Source: Candidatus Zixiibacteriota bacterium (GTDB lineage Bacteria; RBG-13-66-14; B26-G2; WVWN01). Taken from it: 64,000 bases of DNA. Of the stretch, positions 27,424 through 37,644 are shown piece by piece (the first letter of the stretch is position 1; every line of letters starts with the position of its first letter). A model generated the notes under the pieces. The model was not told where the DNA came from. It did no database searches and was given only the letters and a program-made list of their open reading frames with translations. Both the position numbers and the translations under genes were made by a program. The stretch lies in the NCBI GenBank assembly GCA_030613505.1, contig JAUWLW010000006.1, forward strand, positions 1-64,000. The letters run 5' to 3'.

Positions 27424-28974
27424 TTACAACGCCTCGCTCACCAGCTTGGCCTGCGTGAAGAGCAGCAGGTAGTCGCGGCCGCCGGCCTTGGAGTCCGTCC
27501 CCGACATGTTGAAGCCGCCGAAGGGGTGGGCGCCGACCAGGGCGGCGGTGCACTTGCGGTTGAAGTACAGGTTGCCAACGTGGCACTTGCGCCGCGCCTG
27601 CTCGAGGCGCGAGCGGTCGCTCGAGTAGACGGCACCCGTCAAGCCGTATACCGTGTTATTGGATATCTGAACGGCTTCGCCGAAGTCTTTGGCGCGGATA
27701 AAGGCCACTACCGGCCCGAAGATCTCCTCCTGGGCGACGCGGGCCTTGGGACCGACGTCGGCGATAATCGTCGGGTTGATGAAGTACCCCTCGGCGGAGC
27801 GCTTGTCGCCCCCCAGTACGAGGCGGCCCTCTTTTTTCCCTATTTCGATGTAATCCAGGATCTTGGCCTCCGCCGCGGCGTCGATTACCGGCCCCATGAA
27901 GTGGGCGAAGTCGCGCGGGTCGCCTACGGTCACCTTCTCCCTGGTCCGGGCGACGACCTTCTCGAGGACCGAGTCGTAGACGTCGTCGGTGACGATGGCG
28001 CGCGAGCACGCCGAACACTTCTGCCCCTGGAAGCCGTAAGCGCTGGCGACGATGCCGTCCGCCGCGGCGTCGAGGTCGGCGGTGCCGTCGACGATTATGA
28101 AATCCTTGCCGCCCATCTCGGCGATGACGCGCTTGATCCAGATCTGGCCGCGTTTGGGCCGCGCGGCCAGGCGGTTGATGCGGAGGCCCACCTCCCTCGA
28201 GCCGGTGAAGGCGATGAAGCGGATGCGCGGGTGCGCCACCAGCGCGTCGCCCATGACGCCCCCCGGCCCGGGCAGGAAGTTCACCACGCCGGGCGGCAGG
28301 TTAACTTCCTCCAGGATCTCGAAGAATTTGTACGCGATGGCGGGAGCGGTGGAGGCCGGCTTGAGGACTACGGTGTTGCCGGCGACGAAGGCCGCGGCCG
28401 TCATACCCACTAATATGGCGCAGGGGAAGTTCCACGGCGGGATGACCGCGCCGGCGCCAAGCGGGATGTAGTACAGGTTGTTCTCTTCGCCGGCGTACGG
28501 GGTGAGCGGCTGCGGCTCGCCGAGGCGCATCATCTCGCGCGCGTAGAACTCGCAGAAGTCGACCGCCTCGGCGACGTCGCCGTAAGCCTCAATCCAGTTC
28601 TTGCCCTCCTCGATCACCATCCACGCCGCGAGCTCGTAGATGCGGCGCCGCATAATCGCCGCGACCTTGAGGAGGTAGCGCGCGCGCTCCTCGGGCGGCG
28701 TCCAGCGCCATTTTTCGAACGCGCGGTTGGCCGCGGCCACGGCCTTGCGCGCGGCCTCGGCGTCCGCCTTCGAGAAAACGCCCACCACCTCGTCTGTCTT
28801 GGAAGGGTTTATGGATTTGAATTTCTCGGCGGTGGTTACGCGCTCGCCGCCGATGACGAGGGGGTACTCGCGGCCCAGCTCGCCCCCGACTCGTTGGACA
28901 GCCTCTTCCATCGCGAGCTTCTCGGCGGCCTCTTTAAATAGTAATATCGGCTCGTTTTCAAATGGCGGTAGCAT
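27424..28974 (-). CDS. pruA: L-glutamate gamma-semialdehyde (1-pyrroline-5-carboxylate) dehydrogenase
   Basis: ALDH fold; FIAFTGSREVGLRI; VIAEMGGKDFIIVD; GFQGQKCSACSRAIV; NPSKTDEVVG. Confidence 0.92.
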   Translation of the reverse strand: MLPPFENEPILLFKEAAEKLAMEEAVQRVGGELGREYPLVIGGERVTTAEKFKSINPSKTDEVVGVFSKADAEAARKAVAAANRAFEKWRWTPPEERARYLLKVAAIMRRRIYELAAWMVIEEGKNWIEAYGDVAEAVDFCEFYAREMMRLGEPQPLTPYAGEENNLYYIPLGAGAVIPPWNFPCAILVGMTAAAFVAGNTVVLKPASTAPAIAYKFFEILEEVNLPPGVVNFLPGPGGVMGDALVAHPRIRFIAFTGSREVGLRINRLAARPKRGQIWIKRVIAEMGGKDFIIVDGTADLDAAADGIVASAYGFQGQKCSACSRAIVTDDVYDSVLEKVVARTREKVTVGDPRDFAHFMGPVIDAAAEAKILDYIEIGKKEGRLVLGGDKRSAEGYFINPTIIADVGPKARVAQEEIFGPVVAFIRAKDFGEAVQISNNTVYGLTGAVYSSDRSRLEQARRKCHVGNLYFNRKCTAALVGAHPFGGFNMSGTDSKAGGRDYLLLFTQAKLVSEAL

Positions 28975-29108
28975 AAAACGTTGCCTCCGTTTGATTTAAA
29001 TAAATACGTCTGAACGTTACCAACGGCCCATTTTACGCGGCCGCCGGCGCTATATCAAGCGAAATCAGGCGTAGGCGGCGACGTTTTGTTTGCGCGCCGC
29101 CCGCCGAT

Positions 29109-30596
29109 ATGCTAAAAATAAACAACCCGCGGCGCGGGCGAACGGCGGATACGACTATGGGTAGACTGAAAGCGTTTTGCGGCCGGTTCTGGGTGCAGGT
29201 CGGCGCGGTATGTCTCGTCGCCGTGCTGGCGGTAGCGGCGCGCCAACTATTACTCCCGGCCCACGGGCCGAGGGCGCAAATCAGCCCGTTCTTCTCCCTC
29301 GTCCACTTCCATTTTGACTGGTACACGTTCGTGCCGCCGCTGGTATTCGCGGCTTTTATGCTCCCCCTGCGCTGGGCGCTGCGGCGGCCGCCGGCCGCGA
29401 AATTTTTCTACCTCGCTCTCGCCTTCTTCGCCTTCACGACCACGGTCAATATGGCCGGCGGCGGCCCCATCAAGGTCCTGCCGGGAGCCCTCTGGCAGTA
29501 CGCCTTCGACGCCCAGAAACTCTACGCGCAAGGCAACTTCCTGCGCGACTACCACCTACACGTCGCGGGCATGCACTGGCACACGACGGTCCACCCGCCC
29601 GGCGTATTTCTCTACTTCTATCCGCTCTTAAAGTTGTTCGGCAACGTATGGATACCGGTCGCGCTGGTGAACGCCCTGCTGGCGGGCGCGGGCGTCGCCT
29701 TCGTCTACAAGGCGGCCGAGCTCGTCTACGGCGGCGACGCCGGCGACGCCCCCGCGGCGCTGTACGTGACGACGCCCAGCCTGATACTCTACGGGTCCAC
29801 CGTCGACGCGGTGTTGTGCGCGCTGGGAGCCGCGGTTTTATTCCTCCTTGCGCTGTACCTCTCCCGGGGGCGCTTGGTTCACGCCGTGCTGACCGGCCTC
29901 GCGCTAGCGGCGGGCACGTTCGCCGCGTACCAATTCGGCTTTATCTGGGTATTGGTGGTTGTATGGTCCTTACTCTACGTTCTGTACCGGCGCAAAAAAG
30001 AACCCGGCGACGACGCGCCGGCCGCCGGAAAGGTTCTGCCCGCCGGGAGGGTGGCGGCGCTGGGAGCCGCGGCCGCGGCGACGTTCGCCCTCTTCTTCGC
30101 CGCGATATACGTCGTCTCCGGTTTCAACGTCATAACCGAATTTCAGTACCAACAACGCGCCTCCGAGCTGTACTTCGGCGCCGGCGACAACGTCGTCTAC
30201 TGGATCAAACGCCTTTTCTTCGGCGCGCCGGCCTACGCGACGAAGCACCGCTCGTACCTGATGTGGGTGCCGGGGAACGTCGTCGCCTTCTTCGCGCTGC
30301 TGGGGCCGCCGACGACGGTGCTTTTCTTACGCAACCTATGGGGGGAATTAAAAACGAAAACGGTCCGGCGCCTTTCGTTAGTCTCACTGGCCGCGGCCGT
30401 AAGTTTCGTCCTAGTCAACCTATCGGGCCTAACCCTCGCCGAAACGGAGCGCGTCTGGCTCTTTATGGCCCCCTGGTTTCTCCTGGGCGCGGGCTATTAT
30501 CTGAAAGTCAAGGAAAGCCGCTTTTTCTATCCGGCGTTGCTCTTCAACCTCGCCTTGAGCTTCGCCTTCGTAATATTCTTCTACCACGTAAAATAA
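29109..30596 (+). CDS. Polytopic membrane protein, probable glycosyltransferase
   Basis: Many TM helices; HWHTTVHPPGVFLYFYPLLKLFG. Confidence 0.6.
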   Translation: MLKINNPRRGRTADTTMGRLKAFCGRFWVQVGAVCLVAVLAVAARQLLLPAHGPRAQISPFFSLVHFHFDWYTFVPPLVFAAFMLPLRWALRRPPAAKFFYLALAFFAFTTTVNMAGGGPIKVLPGALWQYAFDAQKLYAQGNFLRDYHLHVAGMHWHTTVHPPGVFLYFYPLLKLFGNVWIPVALVNALLAGAGVAFVYKAAELVYGGDAGDAPAALYVTTPSLILYGSTVDAVLCALGAAVLFLLALYLSRGRLVHAVLTGLALAAGTFAAYQFGFIWVLVVVWSLLYVLYRRKKEPGDDAPAAGKVLPAGRVAALGAAAAATFALFFAAIYVVSGFNVITEFQYQQRASELYFGAGDNVVYWIKRLFFGAPAYATKHRSYLMWVPGNVVAFFALLGPPTTVLFLRNLWGELKTKTVRRLSLVSLAAAVSFVLVNLSGLTLAETERVWLFMAPWFLLGAGYYLKVKESRFFYPALLFNLALSFAFVIFFYHVK

Positions 30597-30630
30597 AGGA
30601 ACGGGTGTCCCGCGCGCCGGGTCGCGGCTA

Positions 30631-31863
30631 TCAACTACTCCGGCCGGAGGAAGGACGCCGCAGCCGCTGCAGGCAGAACACCGCGAACGCCGCAGCGTAT
30701 ATTATCAATATGAACTCTATCGGGACGCGGAAGCGGAGGAGGGGTTTCAAAACGGTATGGGTGAGCGCCACTACGGCCACGGGCGCCAACAACGCGAACG
30801 TCCGCGACGCCGGCCTGCGGAACAACAAAACCCCCGCCCACGCCGCTACCGTCAACATTCCGCCGACGACGATCCAGGCGACGAACGCAGCCTTCTTCTT
30901 GGCCGACGGCGCCGGGCTGAAGAAATGCACGAACTTGCCGGGCAGCGAAAGGGCGAAGCGCACCCGGTACCGGCTCAGCAACTCGAAAGCCTTAGCCCGA
31001 TAGAACCGCTCGTACTCGATATCGGCGCGCGGCGTACCCCGGTAGGCCCCGACCTTCTCCGCGAACTCGGGCGACCGCCGCAGCGCCACCGACGTAGGGA
31101 CCTCGCCGCGGCCCAGCCGCATGTTCCCCTCGTAGAGGATCTGGCCCGCGTTTAACGTCGCCGGGATGAACGCGCCGAAGACGCGGTAGTTGCGGTACGT
31201 CCACAGGCCGGTTAACGCCAGAAAGGCCGCCGTGGTCAAGGCCACCGCGCGCACCCTCGCGGCCGGCCCGCCCATCCTGTAGAACGCCAGCCCCGCCGTC
31301 AATACCAACGCCACGACGAAATAAGACGAACGGCAAAGCGCCGCCGCCGCCAACAACAGGCCCGTAAATACGGCGTAGGCCGCGGAACCGCGCGACGCCC
31401 TGGCGTACGCCAGCAGCGCCGCCGCCAAGAGGAACGTCGCCAGCGTTTCCGAAAGGACGACGCGCGACATCCAGACGTAGACCGGGTGGAACGCGAATAT
31501 CGCCGCGGCCACGGCCGCCACTTTTTTATCGAAATAAAGCCGGGCCAGATAGTAGACCAGCACCGCCGTCGCCGCGCCGAGTACGACCTGCGCCGCCACC
31601 GCCTGGGCCAAGCCCGGGCCGAACAACTTAAAAACGCCCGCCAGGAATAGCGGGAAGGCCGGCGGCACGGAGCCCAAAAAGCGGCCGTCGGGAAGGACGT
31701 ACCCGAGGCCGCTCGCCAAGTTCTGCGCCGTGCTGAAATAGAAGACCGCGTCCGCCTGCAGCCGGTAACGCGTAAGCGCCGCTATCAGCACTCGCACGAC
31801 GAGGGCAAGACAAAAAAAACCGGCGGGGACCAGCCACGCCCGCTGCCGCTTAACGTCAACCAT
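30631..31863 (-). CDS. GT39 family glycosyltransferase
   Basis: YRLQADAVFYFSTAQNLASGLGYVLPDGRFLGSVPPAFPLFLAGVFKLFG. Confidence 0.8.
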   Translation of the reverse strand: MVDVKRQRAWLVPAGFFCLALVVRVLIAALTRYRLQADAVFYFSTAQNLASGLGYVLPDGRFLGSVPPAFPLFLAGVFKLFGPGLAQAVAAQVVLGAATAVLVYYLARLYFDKKVAAVAAAIFAFHPVYVWMSRVVLSETLATFLLAAALLAYARASRGSAAYAVFTGLLLAAAALCRSSYFVVALVLTAGLAFYRMGGPAARVRAVALTTAAFLALTGLWTYRNYRVFGAFIPATLNAGQILYEGNMRLGRGEVPTSVALRRSPEFAEKVGAYRGTPRADIEYERFYRAKAFELLSRYRVRFALSLPGKFVHFFSPAPSAKKKAAFVAWIVVGGMLTVAAWAGVLLFRRPASRTFALLAPVAVVALTHTVLKPLLRFRVPIEFILIIYAAAFAVFCLQRLRRPSSGRSS

Positions 31864-31924
31864 ATCGCCGTCGGACCGACCCGGGACGCCGCGGGCCGCG
31901 TTTTACGCCCGGGGCCCCACTCCC

Positions 31925-32602
31925 TTACCCGCCCATTTCTTCCAGGGCTTTAGCCGCCGCCTTGCGTACCTGCTCGTCGTCGTCGCCGGCCGCAACCCGT
32001 TCCAAGGCCGCGCGCGCCCCCCGCGCCTTCAGCTTCCTCAGCGCGCCGCAGGCCTCGAAGCGCGCCCACTTGTGGTCGTCGCTCAGGACCGCCACGAGCG
32101 CGTCCGTGGCCGCGGCGTCGCCGAGCTCGCCGAGGCCGTACGCGGCGCTCGCCCGGACGTCGCCCTCCGGCTCTTCCCGCAGCGCTCGAACCATGGGCTC
32201 GAGCGCCCGACTGTCGCCTATCTTGCCGAGCGCGCCCAGGACGAACCGCTTCACACCCGGCTCGGCGTAAGGCAGCTTATCGATTAGCGGGGAGACCGCG
32301 CGGTTATCGCCTATCTTACCAAGGGCCTCCGCGGCCAATAGCTGAACCTTGGTGTCGTTATCGTCCAGCGCTTTTATAAGCCCCGGCGTCGCTACGTCGA
32401 ACCCCATTACGCCCAACGTGCGGGCGGTGTCGCGCCGCTCCGAGACGTCGGCGCTCTCGAGCATATCTATCAAGTAGTACATGTCCTGGGGCGGTTTCTT
32501 TTCGGCGGCGGCCGTAGGTAGAACAAACGCCGCGGCCGCGGCGACCCAAAGACATCCCCGAAGTAACGTGGCGGCCTTCGAAGCCAACTCAGCTCCCGTC
32601 AA
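31925..32602 (-). CDS. HEAT-repeat protein with signal peptide
   Basis: Repeats of LIKALDDNDTKVQLLAAEALGKIGD type. Confidence 0.85.
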   Translation of the reverse strand: MTGAELASKAATLLRGCLWVAAAAAFVLPTAAAEKKPPQDMYYLIDMLESADVSERRDTARTLGVMGFDVATPGLIKALDDNDTKVQLLAAEALGKIGDNRAVSPLIDKLPYAEPGVKRFVLGALGKIGDSRALEPMVRALREEPEGDVRASAAYGLGELGDAAATDALVAVLSDDHKWARFEACGALRKLKARGARAALERVAAGDDDEQVRKAAAKALEEMGG

Positions 32603-33563
32603 ATAATTTGCTTATCGACCGGTTGCGGTATATGGCGTCGATGGCGGCACCGAAAAGCGCTGCCACCGAACATACTTCAATTTTCCCGCCCACGTCCTCA
32701 TGGAGCGGTATGGTATCCGTTACGAACAAACCCTCTAAACTGCTAGCCTCTATCTTGGCGGCGGCATCGCCCGCCAGTATGGGATGGGTAACTACCGCGA
32801 CGACGTCCACCGCCCCCTGCTCGCGCAGGAGTGCGGCCCCCTCCACCAGCGAGCCACCGGTCGACACGATGTCGTCTATCATGACGACGTGCTTGCCCTC
32901 CACGTCGCCAATGATACTCAGCGCCGCCACTTCGTCCGGGCTCTTACGGTGCTTATCCACCACCGCGAAATCAACGCGCCCCACTTCGCCCTTCTCCTCC
33001 CTCAGGCGCTCGAGCCTGCGTGCGAATGACCTGGCTTTCTTGACGCCGCCGACATCCGGCGACGCGACAACCAACCCATCGAGGCTAAGCGCCATTACCG
33101 TCTTCGCGAAAATTGGCGCGGCCGTCAGGTTATCAACCGGGATGTCGAAAAAGCCTTGTACCTGCCCCGCGTGCAGGTCCATCGTTAAAACACGGTCCGC
33201 GCCGGCGCGCGCCAAAAGGTTAGCAACCAACTTCGCCGTTATCGGGACGCGTGGTTGGTCCTTACGGTCCTGGCGCGCGTACGCGTAATACGGTATCACC
33301 GCCGTAACACGATACACCGACGACCGCCGGAGCGCATCCATTATTATCATCAACTCGAGCAGGTTCTCGTTTACCGGGGGACACGTAGGCTGGATGACGA
33401 AGCAGTCACGGCCACGGACGTTCACTTCTACCTTAACCGAAACCTCGCCATCAGGAAACCGCGAAACCGACATCCTACCCAGTTTGTCGCCAAGCGATTC
33501 CGCGACGCGATACGCGAATTCAGGATCGCCACTGCCGGCGAATATTAACCTATCGGGATCCAT
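32589..33563 (-). CDS. prs: Ribose-phosphate pyrophosphokinase
   Basis: MDPDRLIFAGSGDPEFAYRVAESLG; DLHAGQVQGFFDIPVDNL; VMIDDIVSTGGSL. Confidence 0.95.
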   Translation of the reverse strand: MDPDRLIFAGSGDPEFAYRVAESLGDKLGRMSVSRFPDGEVSVKVEVNVRGRDCFVIQPTCPPVNENLLELMIIMDALRRSSVYRVTAVIPYYAYARQDRKDQPRVPITAKLVANLLARAGADRVLTMDLHAGQVQGFFDIPVDNLTAAPIFAKTVMALSLDGLVVASPDVGGVKKARSFARRLERLREEKGEVGRVDFAVVDKHRKSPDEVAALSIIGDVEGKHVVMIDDIVSTGGSLVEGAALLREQGAVDVVAVVTHPILAGDAAAKIEASSLEGLFVTDTIPLHEDVGGKIEVCSVAALFGAAIDAIYRNRSISKLFDGS

Positions 33564-33594
33564 CGCACTTCCCTTGTTACGTGTAAAGTCAAAT

Positions 33595-33666
33595 CTGGGG
33601 CGGGTGGATTCGAACCACCGCATGCGGGTTCCAAAGACCCGTGGCTTACCACTTGCCGACGCCCCA
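33595..33666 (-). tRNA. tRNA-Gln (TTG)
   Basis: TGGGGCG...CGCCCCA acceptor, GGTTCGAATCC T arm, anticodon loop CTTTGGA. Confidence 0.92.
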
Positions 33667-33668
33667 GA

Positions 33669-33855
33669 GTTTTCCACTTTTGGGGAAATATATTATAACT
33701 ATTATTAATAATATATATAACTTTATGTTATTGATGTTTCAAGTAAAAATGCCACAACCGGTGCAATTCAGCTTTATAACTTCTTAGTTTAGGCCAGCGT
33801 TTCGCGGGGTTGGAGTGACGTTAGTAAAACGGCGCGTTGCTAGAAAGTGGAAAAC
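33669..33855. other. Candidate oriC/DUE segment
   Basis: GTTTTCCACT (33669-33678) and its inverse AGTGGAAAAC (33846-33855) flank an AT-rich tract (GAAATATATTATAACTATTATTAATAATATATATAAC). Confidence 0.4.
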
Positions 33856-33990
33856 TTGTTTTCCAAGGCTGTTAGCTATTTATGTAGAAGGCGGGGAGCG
33901 TTTTGTAGAAAACGGTGGTGGGGCGGTTAAAAACTTTAGCTTCGGCGCGCCGTCCTCCCTTTTTCAACGGCTTATTCGGGTCGGCGGGGC

Positions 33991-35349
33991 TTACAAGCTC
34001 AACCGCTCGAGGTTCTTTTCTATGTCGCGCAAGACTTTGGCAGTTTCGTCTTTATCTGCGGCGAGCTCGCCTTCGATTTTGGATATAGAGTACATAACGG
34101 TAGTATGGTCGCGGTTACCAAAGGCGAGACCGATGTCGGAGAGCGAAGAGGACGTTTTCTCCCGGCATAGGTACATCGCCATTTGGCGCGCGCGGGCGAT
34201 GTTGGCGCGGCGCGACTTCGAAAGGAGGTCCCGGCGGCTTACGTTGAAGTATCTGGCGGTAGCCTCTTGGAGTTGGTCGATGGAAAGGCTGGCGCGCCGT
34301 TCCTCCGGAGCAATCTCGCCCAGGATATCCTGAGCCAGCGCCATTGAGACCGGCGTCCCGGTGTGATGGGCGGTGGCAAAGAGCCTGTTCAACACACCTT
34401 CTATGGCGCGAATGTTGGTAGTGAGTCGCGTGGCTATGAGGTCGGCGACTTCGTCGCGGATGGCGATCGCCTTCAGGTCGGCCTTGCTCGCTATGATGGC
34501 CCGGCGGGTCTCGTAGTCCGGCGGCTGGATGTCGGCGATAAGGCCCCACTCAAAGCGCGTCCGAAGGCGGTCCTCCACCTTGGTAATGTCCTTGGGCGCT
34601 CGGTCGCTCGAGAGGACGATCTGGCTCCCCGCCTCGTAGAGGGTATTGAAGGTGTGGAAGAACTCTACCTGGGTACCCTCCATGCCGGCCAGGAATTGTA
34701 TGTCGTCGACGAGCAGAAATTCGACGTTCCGGTATTTCCGTCGGAAGGAATCGGTCCGGTTGTTCTTGACCGCGGCGATCATTTCGTTCATGAAGTGGTC
34801 GCACGAGAGGTACGAGATGCGGACGCCGTTGCCTTTTTGGATGGTCGCGTGGCCTATCGCGTGGAGGAGGTGTGTTTTGCCGAGGCCGACGCCGCCGTAG
34901 ATGAAAAGGGGATTGTAGCGGGCCCCGGGGTTTTGGGCCACGGCCCGGCAAGCGGCGTGACAGAACGAGTTCGACCGGCCCACGACGAAAGTATCGAACG
35001 TGTATTGGGGGTTCAATTTCGACAGTTTGGGCGCCGGGAATTTCGCCGGGCCGACGGCAGGGCCGGCGTCGCCGAGGAACAACCCCTCCTGGGCCACCGC
35101 GGCCTCGACGTCGACTTTGGCCTCCGGTCCCATAACCTCGCGCGCCTTCTCCTCCAAGACCCCCAAATATTTTTCTTTTATGAATTCCCGATAGAGGTTA
35201 TTGGGTACCTCGAGGAGGAGGACGTTGTCCGCGACGCCTTTGCACACCGCGGGCCGAAGCCACGTCTCGCATTCTTTGCGGCCCATTTCGCCTGCGACCC
35301 GGCGGAAGATGTCGCGCCACACTCGCGTTTCCGCTTTTACCGACTTCAC
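33991..35349 (-). CDS. dnaA: Chromosomal replication initiator DnaA
   Basis: NPLFIYGGVGLGKTHLLHAIGH; LLVDDIQFLAG; FGNRDHTTVMYS. Confidence 0.97.
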   Translation of the reverse strand: MKSVKAETRVWRDIFRRVAGEMGRKECETWLRPAVCKGVADNVLLLEVPNNLYREFIKEKYLGVLEEKAREVMGPEAKVDVEAAVAQEGLFLGDAGPAVGPAKFPAPKLSKLNPQYTFDTFVVGRSNSFCHAACRAVAQNPGARYNPLFIYGGVGLGKTHLLHAIGHATIQKGNGVRISYLSCDHFMNEMIAAVKNNRTDSFRRKYRNVEFLLVDDIQFLAGMEGTQVEFFHTFNTLYEAGSQIVLSSDRAPKDITKVEDRLRTRFEWGLIADIQPPDYETRRAIIASKADLKAIAIRDEVADLIATRLTTNIRAIEGVLNRLFATAHHTGTPVSMALAQDILGEIAPEERRASLSIDQLQEATARYFNVSRRDLLSKSRRANIARARQMAMYLCREKTSSSLSDIGLAFGNRDHTTVMYSISKIEGELAADKDETAKVLRDIEKNLERLSL

Positions 35350-35426
35350 CGCCCGGACCTCCTCTTAAAAAAAGCTGGCCGGTTCCGCGTCAGCCGTGCC
35401 CCCGCACGCGCCCGAACCGAACCGGG

Positions 35427-35435
35427 TTTTCCACA
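35427..35435 (+). promoter_or_regulatory. DnaA box-like TTTTCCACA
   Basis: Matches TTWTNCACA upstream of dnaA. Confidence 0.5.
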
Positions 35436-35719
35436 ATCGTTTCGGCCCAAGGCCGCGTTAGGTGACGGTTTGCTGCTGTTCCAAGAAGTGTGCATCGACG
35501 TAAGGGCTCTTAACCCAACTACCGCTTACCTGATATATCGATTCGTATACGAACGGTGCGCAAGGCAGTTAACGACATTAAAATCAACGCGTTATGGGCC
35601 GGGAGTGTCCATTGTTTTACGTTGGGTGGTCAAAAAGCCCTGCCCTTGGCATAGGTAGGCGCGTCGCGGGCTGTTATTCGGACGGCGTTGGGGCGTAGCG
35701 GAGGCCATTATCGGGAAAG

Positions 35720-35739
35720 TTATAAACAGCTTATCAACA
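35720..35739 (+). promoter_or_regulatory. Tandem DnaA-box-like TTATAAACA / TTATCAACA
   Basis: Two degenerate boxes at 11-nt spacing, upstream of dnaA. Confidence 0.4.
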
Positions 35740-35888
35740 AGCAAAATCAGGCACTTACGACGCTGCATAATATAGCATAACACGGGACGATTTCAAGGAA
35801 AAAATTCGCCCCGCGACGAGCCGAGCCGTAATTACACCGTTTGACTCGGCGCCGACGCCGTGTTATCGTCGTTTCGGACGCACGAGTT

Positions 35889-36836
35889 ATGGAACCGTAC
35901 CTCAGCCTAAGGCGTGTGAGCAAAGTATACCGTGGCCGCGTTTCGCTGCTAAAGATGTGGAAGCGTAGGCGGCGGATTACGGCGTTGCGCGACGTCGATT
36001 TGGACGTCGCCCCGGGCGAAGTGGTGTGCCTGCTCGGCCCCAACGGCGCGGGCAAGACGACGCTGTTGAAAATAGCCGCCGGCGCGGTAATCGCCGACGC
36101 GGGGGCCGTCGACGTCAACGCCGCGTCGGTGGGTTTCGTGGCCGGCGGCGAGCGGAGTTTTTACTGGCGCCTCTCCGGCGCGGAGAACTTGAGGTTTTTC
36201 GCGGTCCTATTGGGCACGCCGGGTGCCGAGGTTCGGGCCCGGGTGGCTTCCGCCCTCGAGCGGGTCGGCCTGGGCGGCCGCGCCGACGACCCGGTACGCG
36301 TCTATTCCGGCGGCATGCGGCAGCGGCTGGCCTTCGCCCGGGCGCTGTTGCCCGACCCGGCGCTGCTGTTGGTGGACGAATTGGCGGGCGAGCTCGATTA
36401 CCCGACGACGTTGGAGCTGGCCCGTTTCGTCCGCGACGACCTAGTCAAGGCCGAGCGGCGCGGCGCGCTCGTCGCCACCCACCAGTTGTGGCTGGCGCGC
36501 ATGATAGCGGACCGGATCGTGGTGCTGGTGGGCGGCCGGGTAGTCGCCGCCGGGCCGCCGGGCGAAGTGCTGGGCGCGCCCTCCGCGCGCTACGGCGCGA
36601 GGTTGGCGAGCGTCGACCCCGCCACGGTGGGTGCGCTGGAACGACATGTCGCTAACGTGCAGGTGGAACGCGGCCGAGATACTTCTTTCGTTTACTTCGA
36701 CGAGCCGGCGGACGCCGAGGCCCTTTCGGCCGCCTTCGGCGTGTTGGCCGGCGCGGGCGCGTCGCCCGCCATAAGGGCCCCCGAGGCGACGGAGTCGACG
36801 TATCTGGCGCTCTTGCAGGGGGGCGGGGATGATTAG
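35889..36836 (+). CDS. ABC transporter ATP-binding protein
   Basis: Walker A GPNGAGKTT; signature YSGGMRQRLAFARAL; LLLVDELAGELD. Confidence 0.93.
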   Translation: MEPYLSLRRVSKVYRGRVSLLKMWKRRRRITALRDVDLDVAPGEVVCLLGPNGAGKTTLLKIAAGAVIADAGAVDVNAASVGFVAGGERSFYWRLSGAENLRFFAVLLGTPGAEVRARVASALERVGLGGRADDPVRVYSGGMRQRLAFARALLPDPALLLVDELAGELDYPTTLELARFVRDDLVKAERRGALVATHQLWLARMIADRIVVLVGGRVVAAGPPGEVLGAPSARYGARLASVDPATVGALERHVANVQVERGRDTSFVYFDEPADAEALSAAFGVLAGAGASPAIRAPEATESTYLALLQGGGDD

Positions 36837-37644
36837 CTTCTTCCGGATATGGGGCGCGTTCGCGCGGCGGGACTTTTTGAATATCGCCTCGTACCGCTTT
36901 TCATTCGTCATGGGCCTGGCGTCGCTGCTGTTTTACCTCCTCATATTCTTCTTCGTGAGCCGCGTTTTCACCGGCCTCGGCTCGGCGTACCTTTCACGGT
37001 ACGGCGGCGAGTACTTCCCCTTCGTAATTATCGGCCTGGCGATGCAGAGCCTGGTGGGCGCCGGGTTGGGAGGGCTCTCACAAGTCATAGCGAACGAGCA
37101 ATACGTGGGTACGCTCGAGCCGTTGCTCGGCCGGCGGGGCGGCGAGTTCCGCATCCTGGCCGCGGCCTCGCTGTCCCGATACGTCGTGTCCGCGGGCCGC
37201 CTCGTGGCCTACTTCGTTCTGGGCGCGGTCGTGTTCGGCGTTTCGTTTAGGTTCGCGGGATTTCCGCTGTTTGCCGCCGTCGCCGCGCTCACGGTCGCGG
37301 CGTACTTCGGCCTGGGGATGCTGTCCGCGGCTTTTCTGCTCGTATTTAAGCAGGGCAACCCCATCAACCTTTTCTTCGGCCAGTTGGCGGTGCTTCTGTC
37401 GGGGGTATATTTTCCGGTGGAGGTATTACCCGACTGGTTGCGGGCGGTCGCCGCGTTTATCCCGTTGACGTACGCGCTGGACGTGGCGCGGTCGGCCGTT
37501 CTGGGGGGCGCCGCAGCCGGGCCGGCGACGAAGTCTATAATCATTCTGGGCGCCTTCGCCGTCGGCGCGCTGGCCGCCGGCGGCGCGGGTTTTCGGTGGG
37601 CCCTCGCCCGGGCCAAGCGCGACGGCTCGCTGAGCCAATATTAA
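36829..37644 (+). CDS. ABC-2 type transporter permease
   Basis: Six-TM ABC-2 pattern; overlaps ATPase gene. Confidence 0.85.
   Translation: MISFFRIWGAFARRDFLNIASYRFSFVMGLASLLFYLLIFFFVSRVFTGLGSAYLSRYGGEYFPFVIIGLAMQSLVGAGLGGLSQVIANEQYVGTLEPLLGRRGGEFRILAAASLSRYVVSAGRLVAYFVLGAVVFGVSFRFAGFPLFAAVAALTVAAYFGLGMLSAAFLLVFKQGNPINLFFGQLAVLLSGVYFPVEVLPDWLRAVAAFIPLTYALDVARSAVLGGAAAGPATKSIIILGAFAVGALAAGGAGFRWALARAKRDGSLSQY

Noticed and set aside
27403-28413. 336-aa ORF antisense to pruA
   Set aside because: Antisense shadow ORF of a conserved ALDH gene.
34363-35658. 431-aa ORF antisense to dnaA
   Set aside because: Antisense shadow of a confidently identified dnaA; no recognisable motifs.
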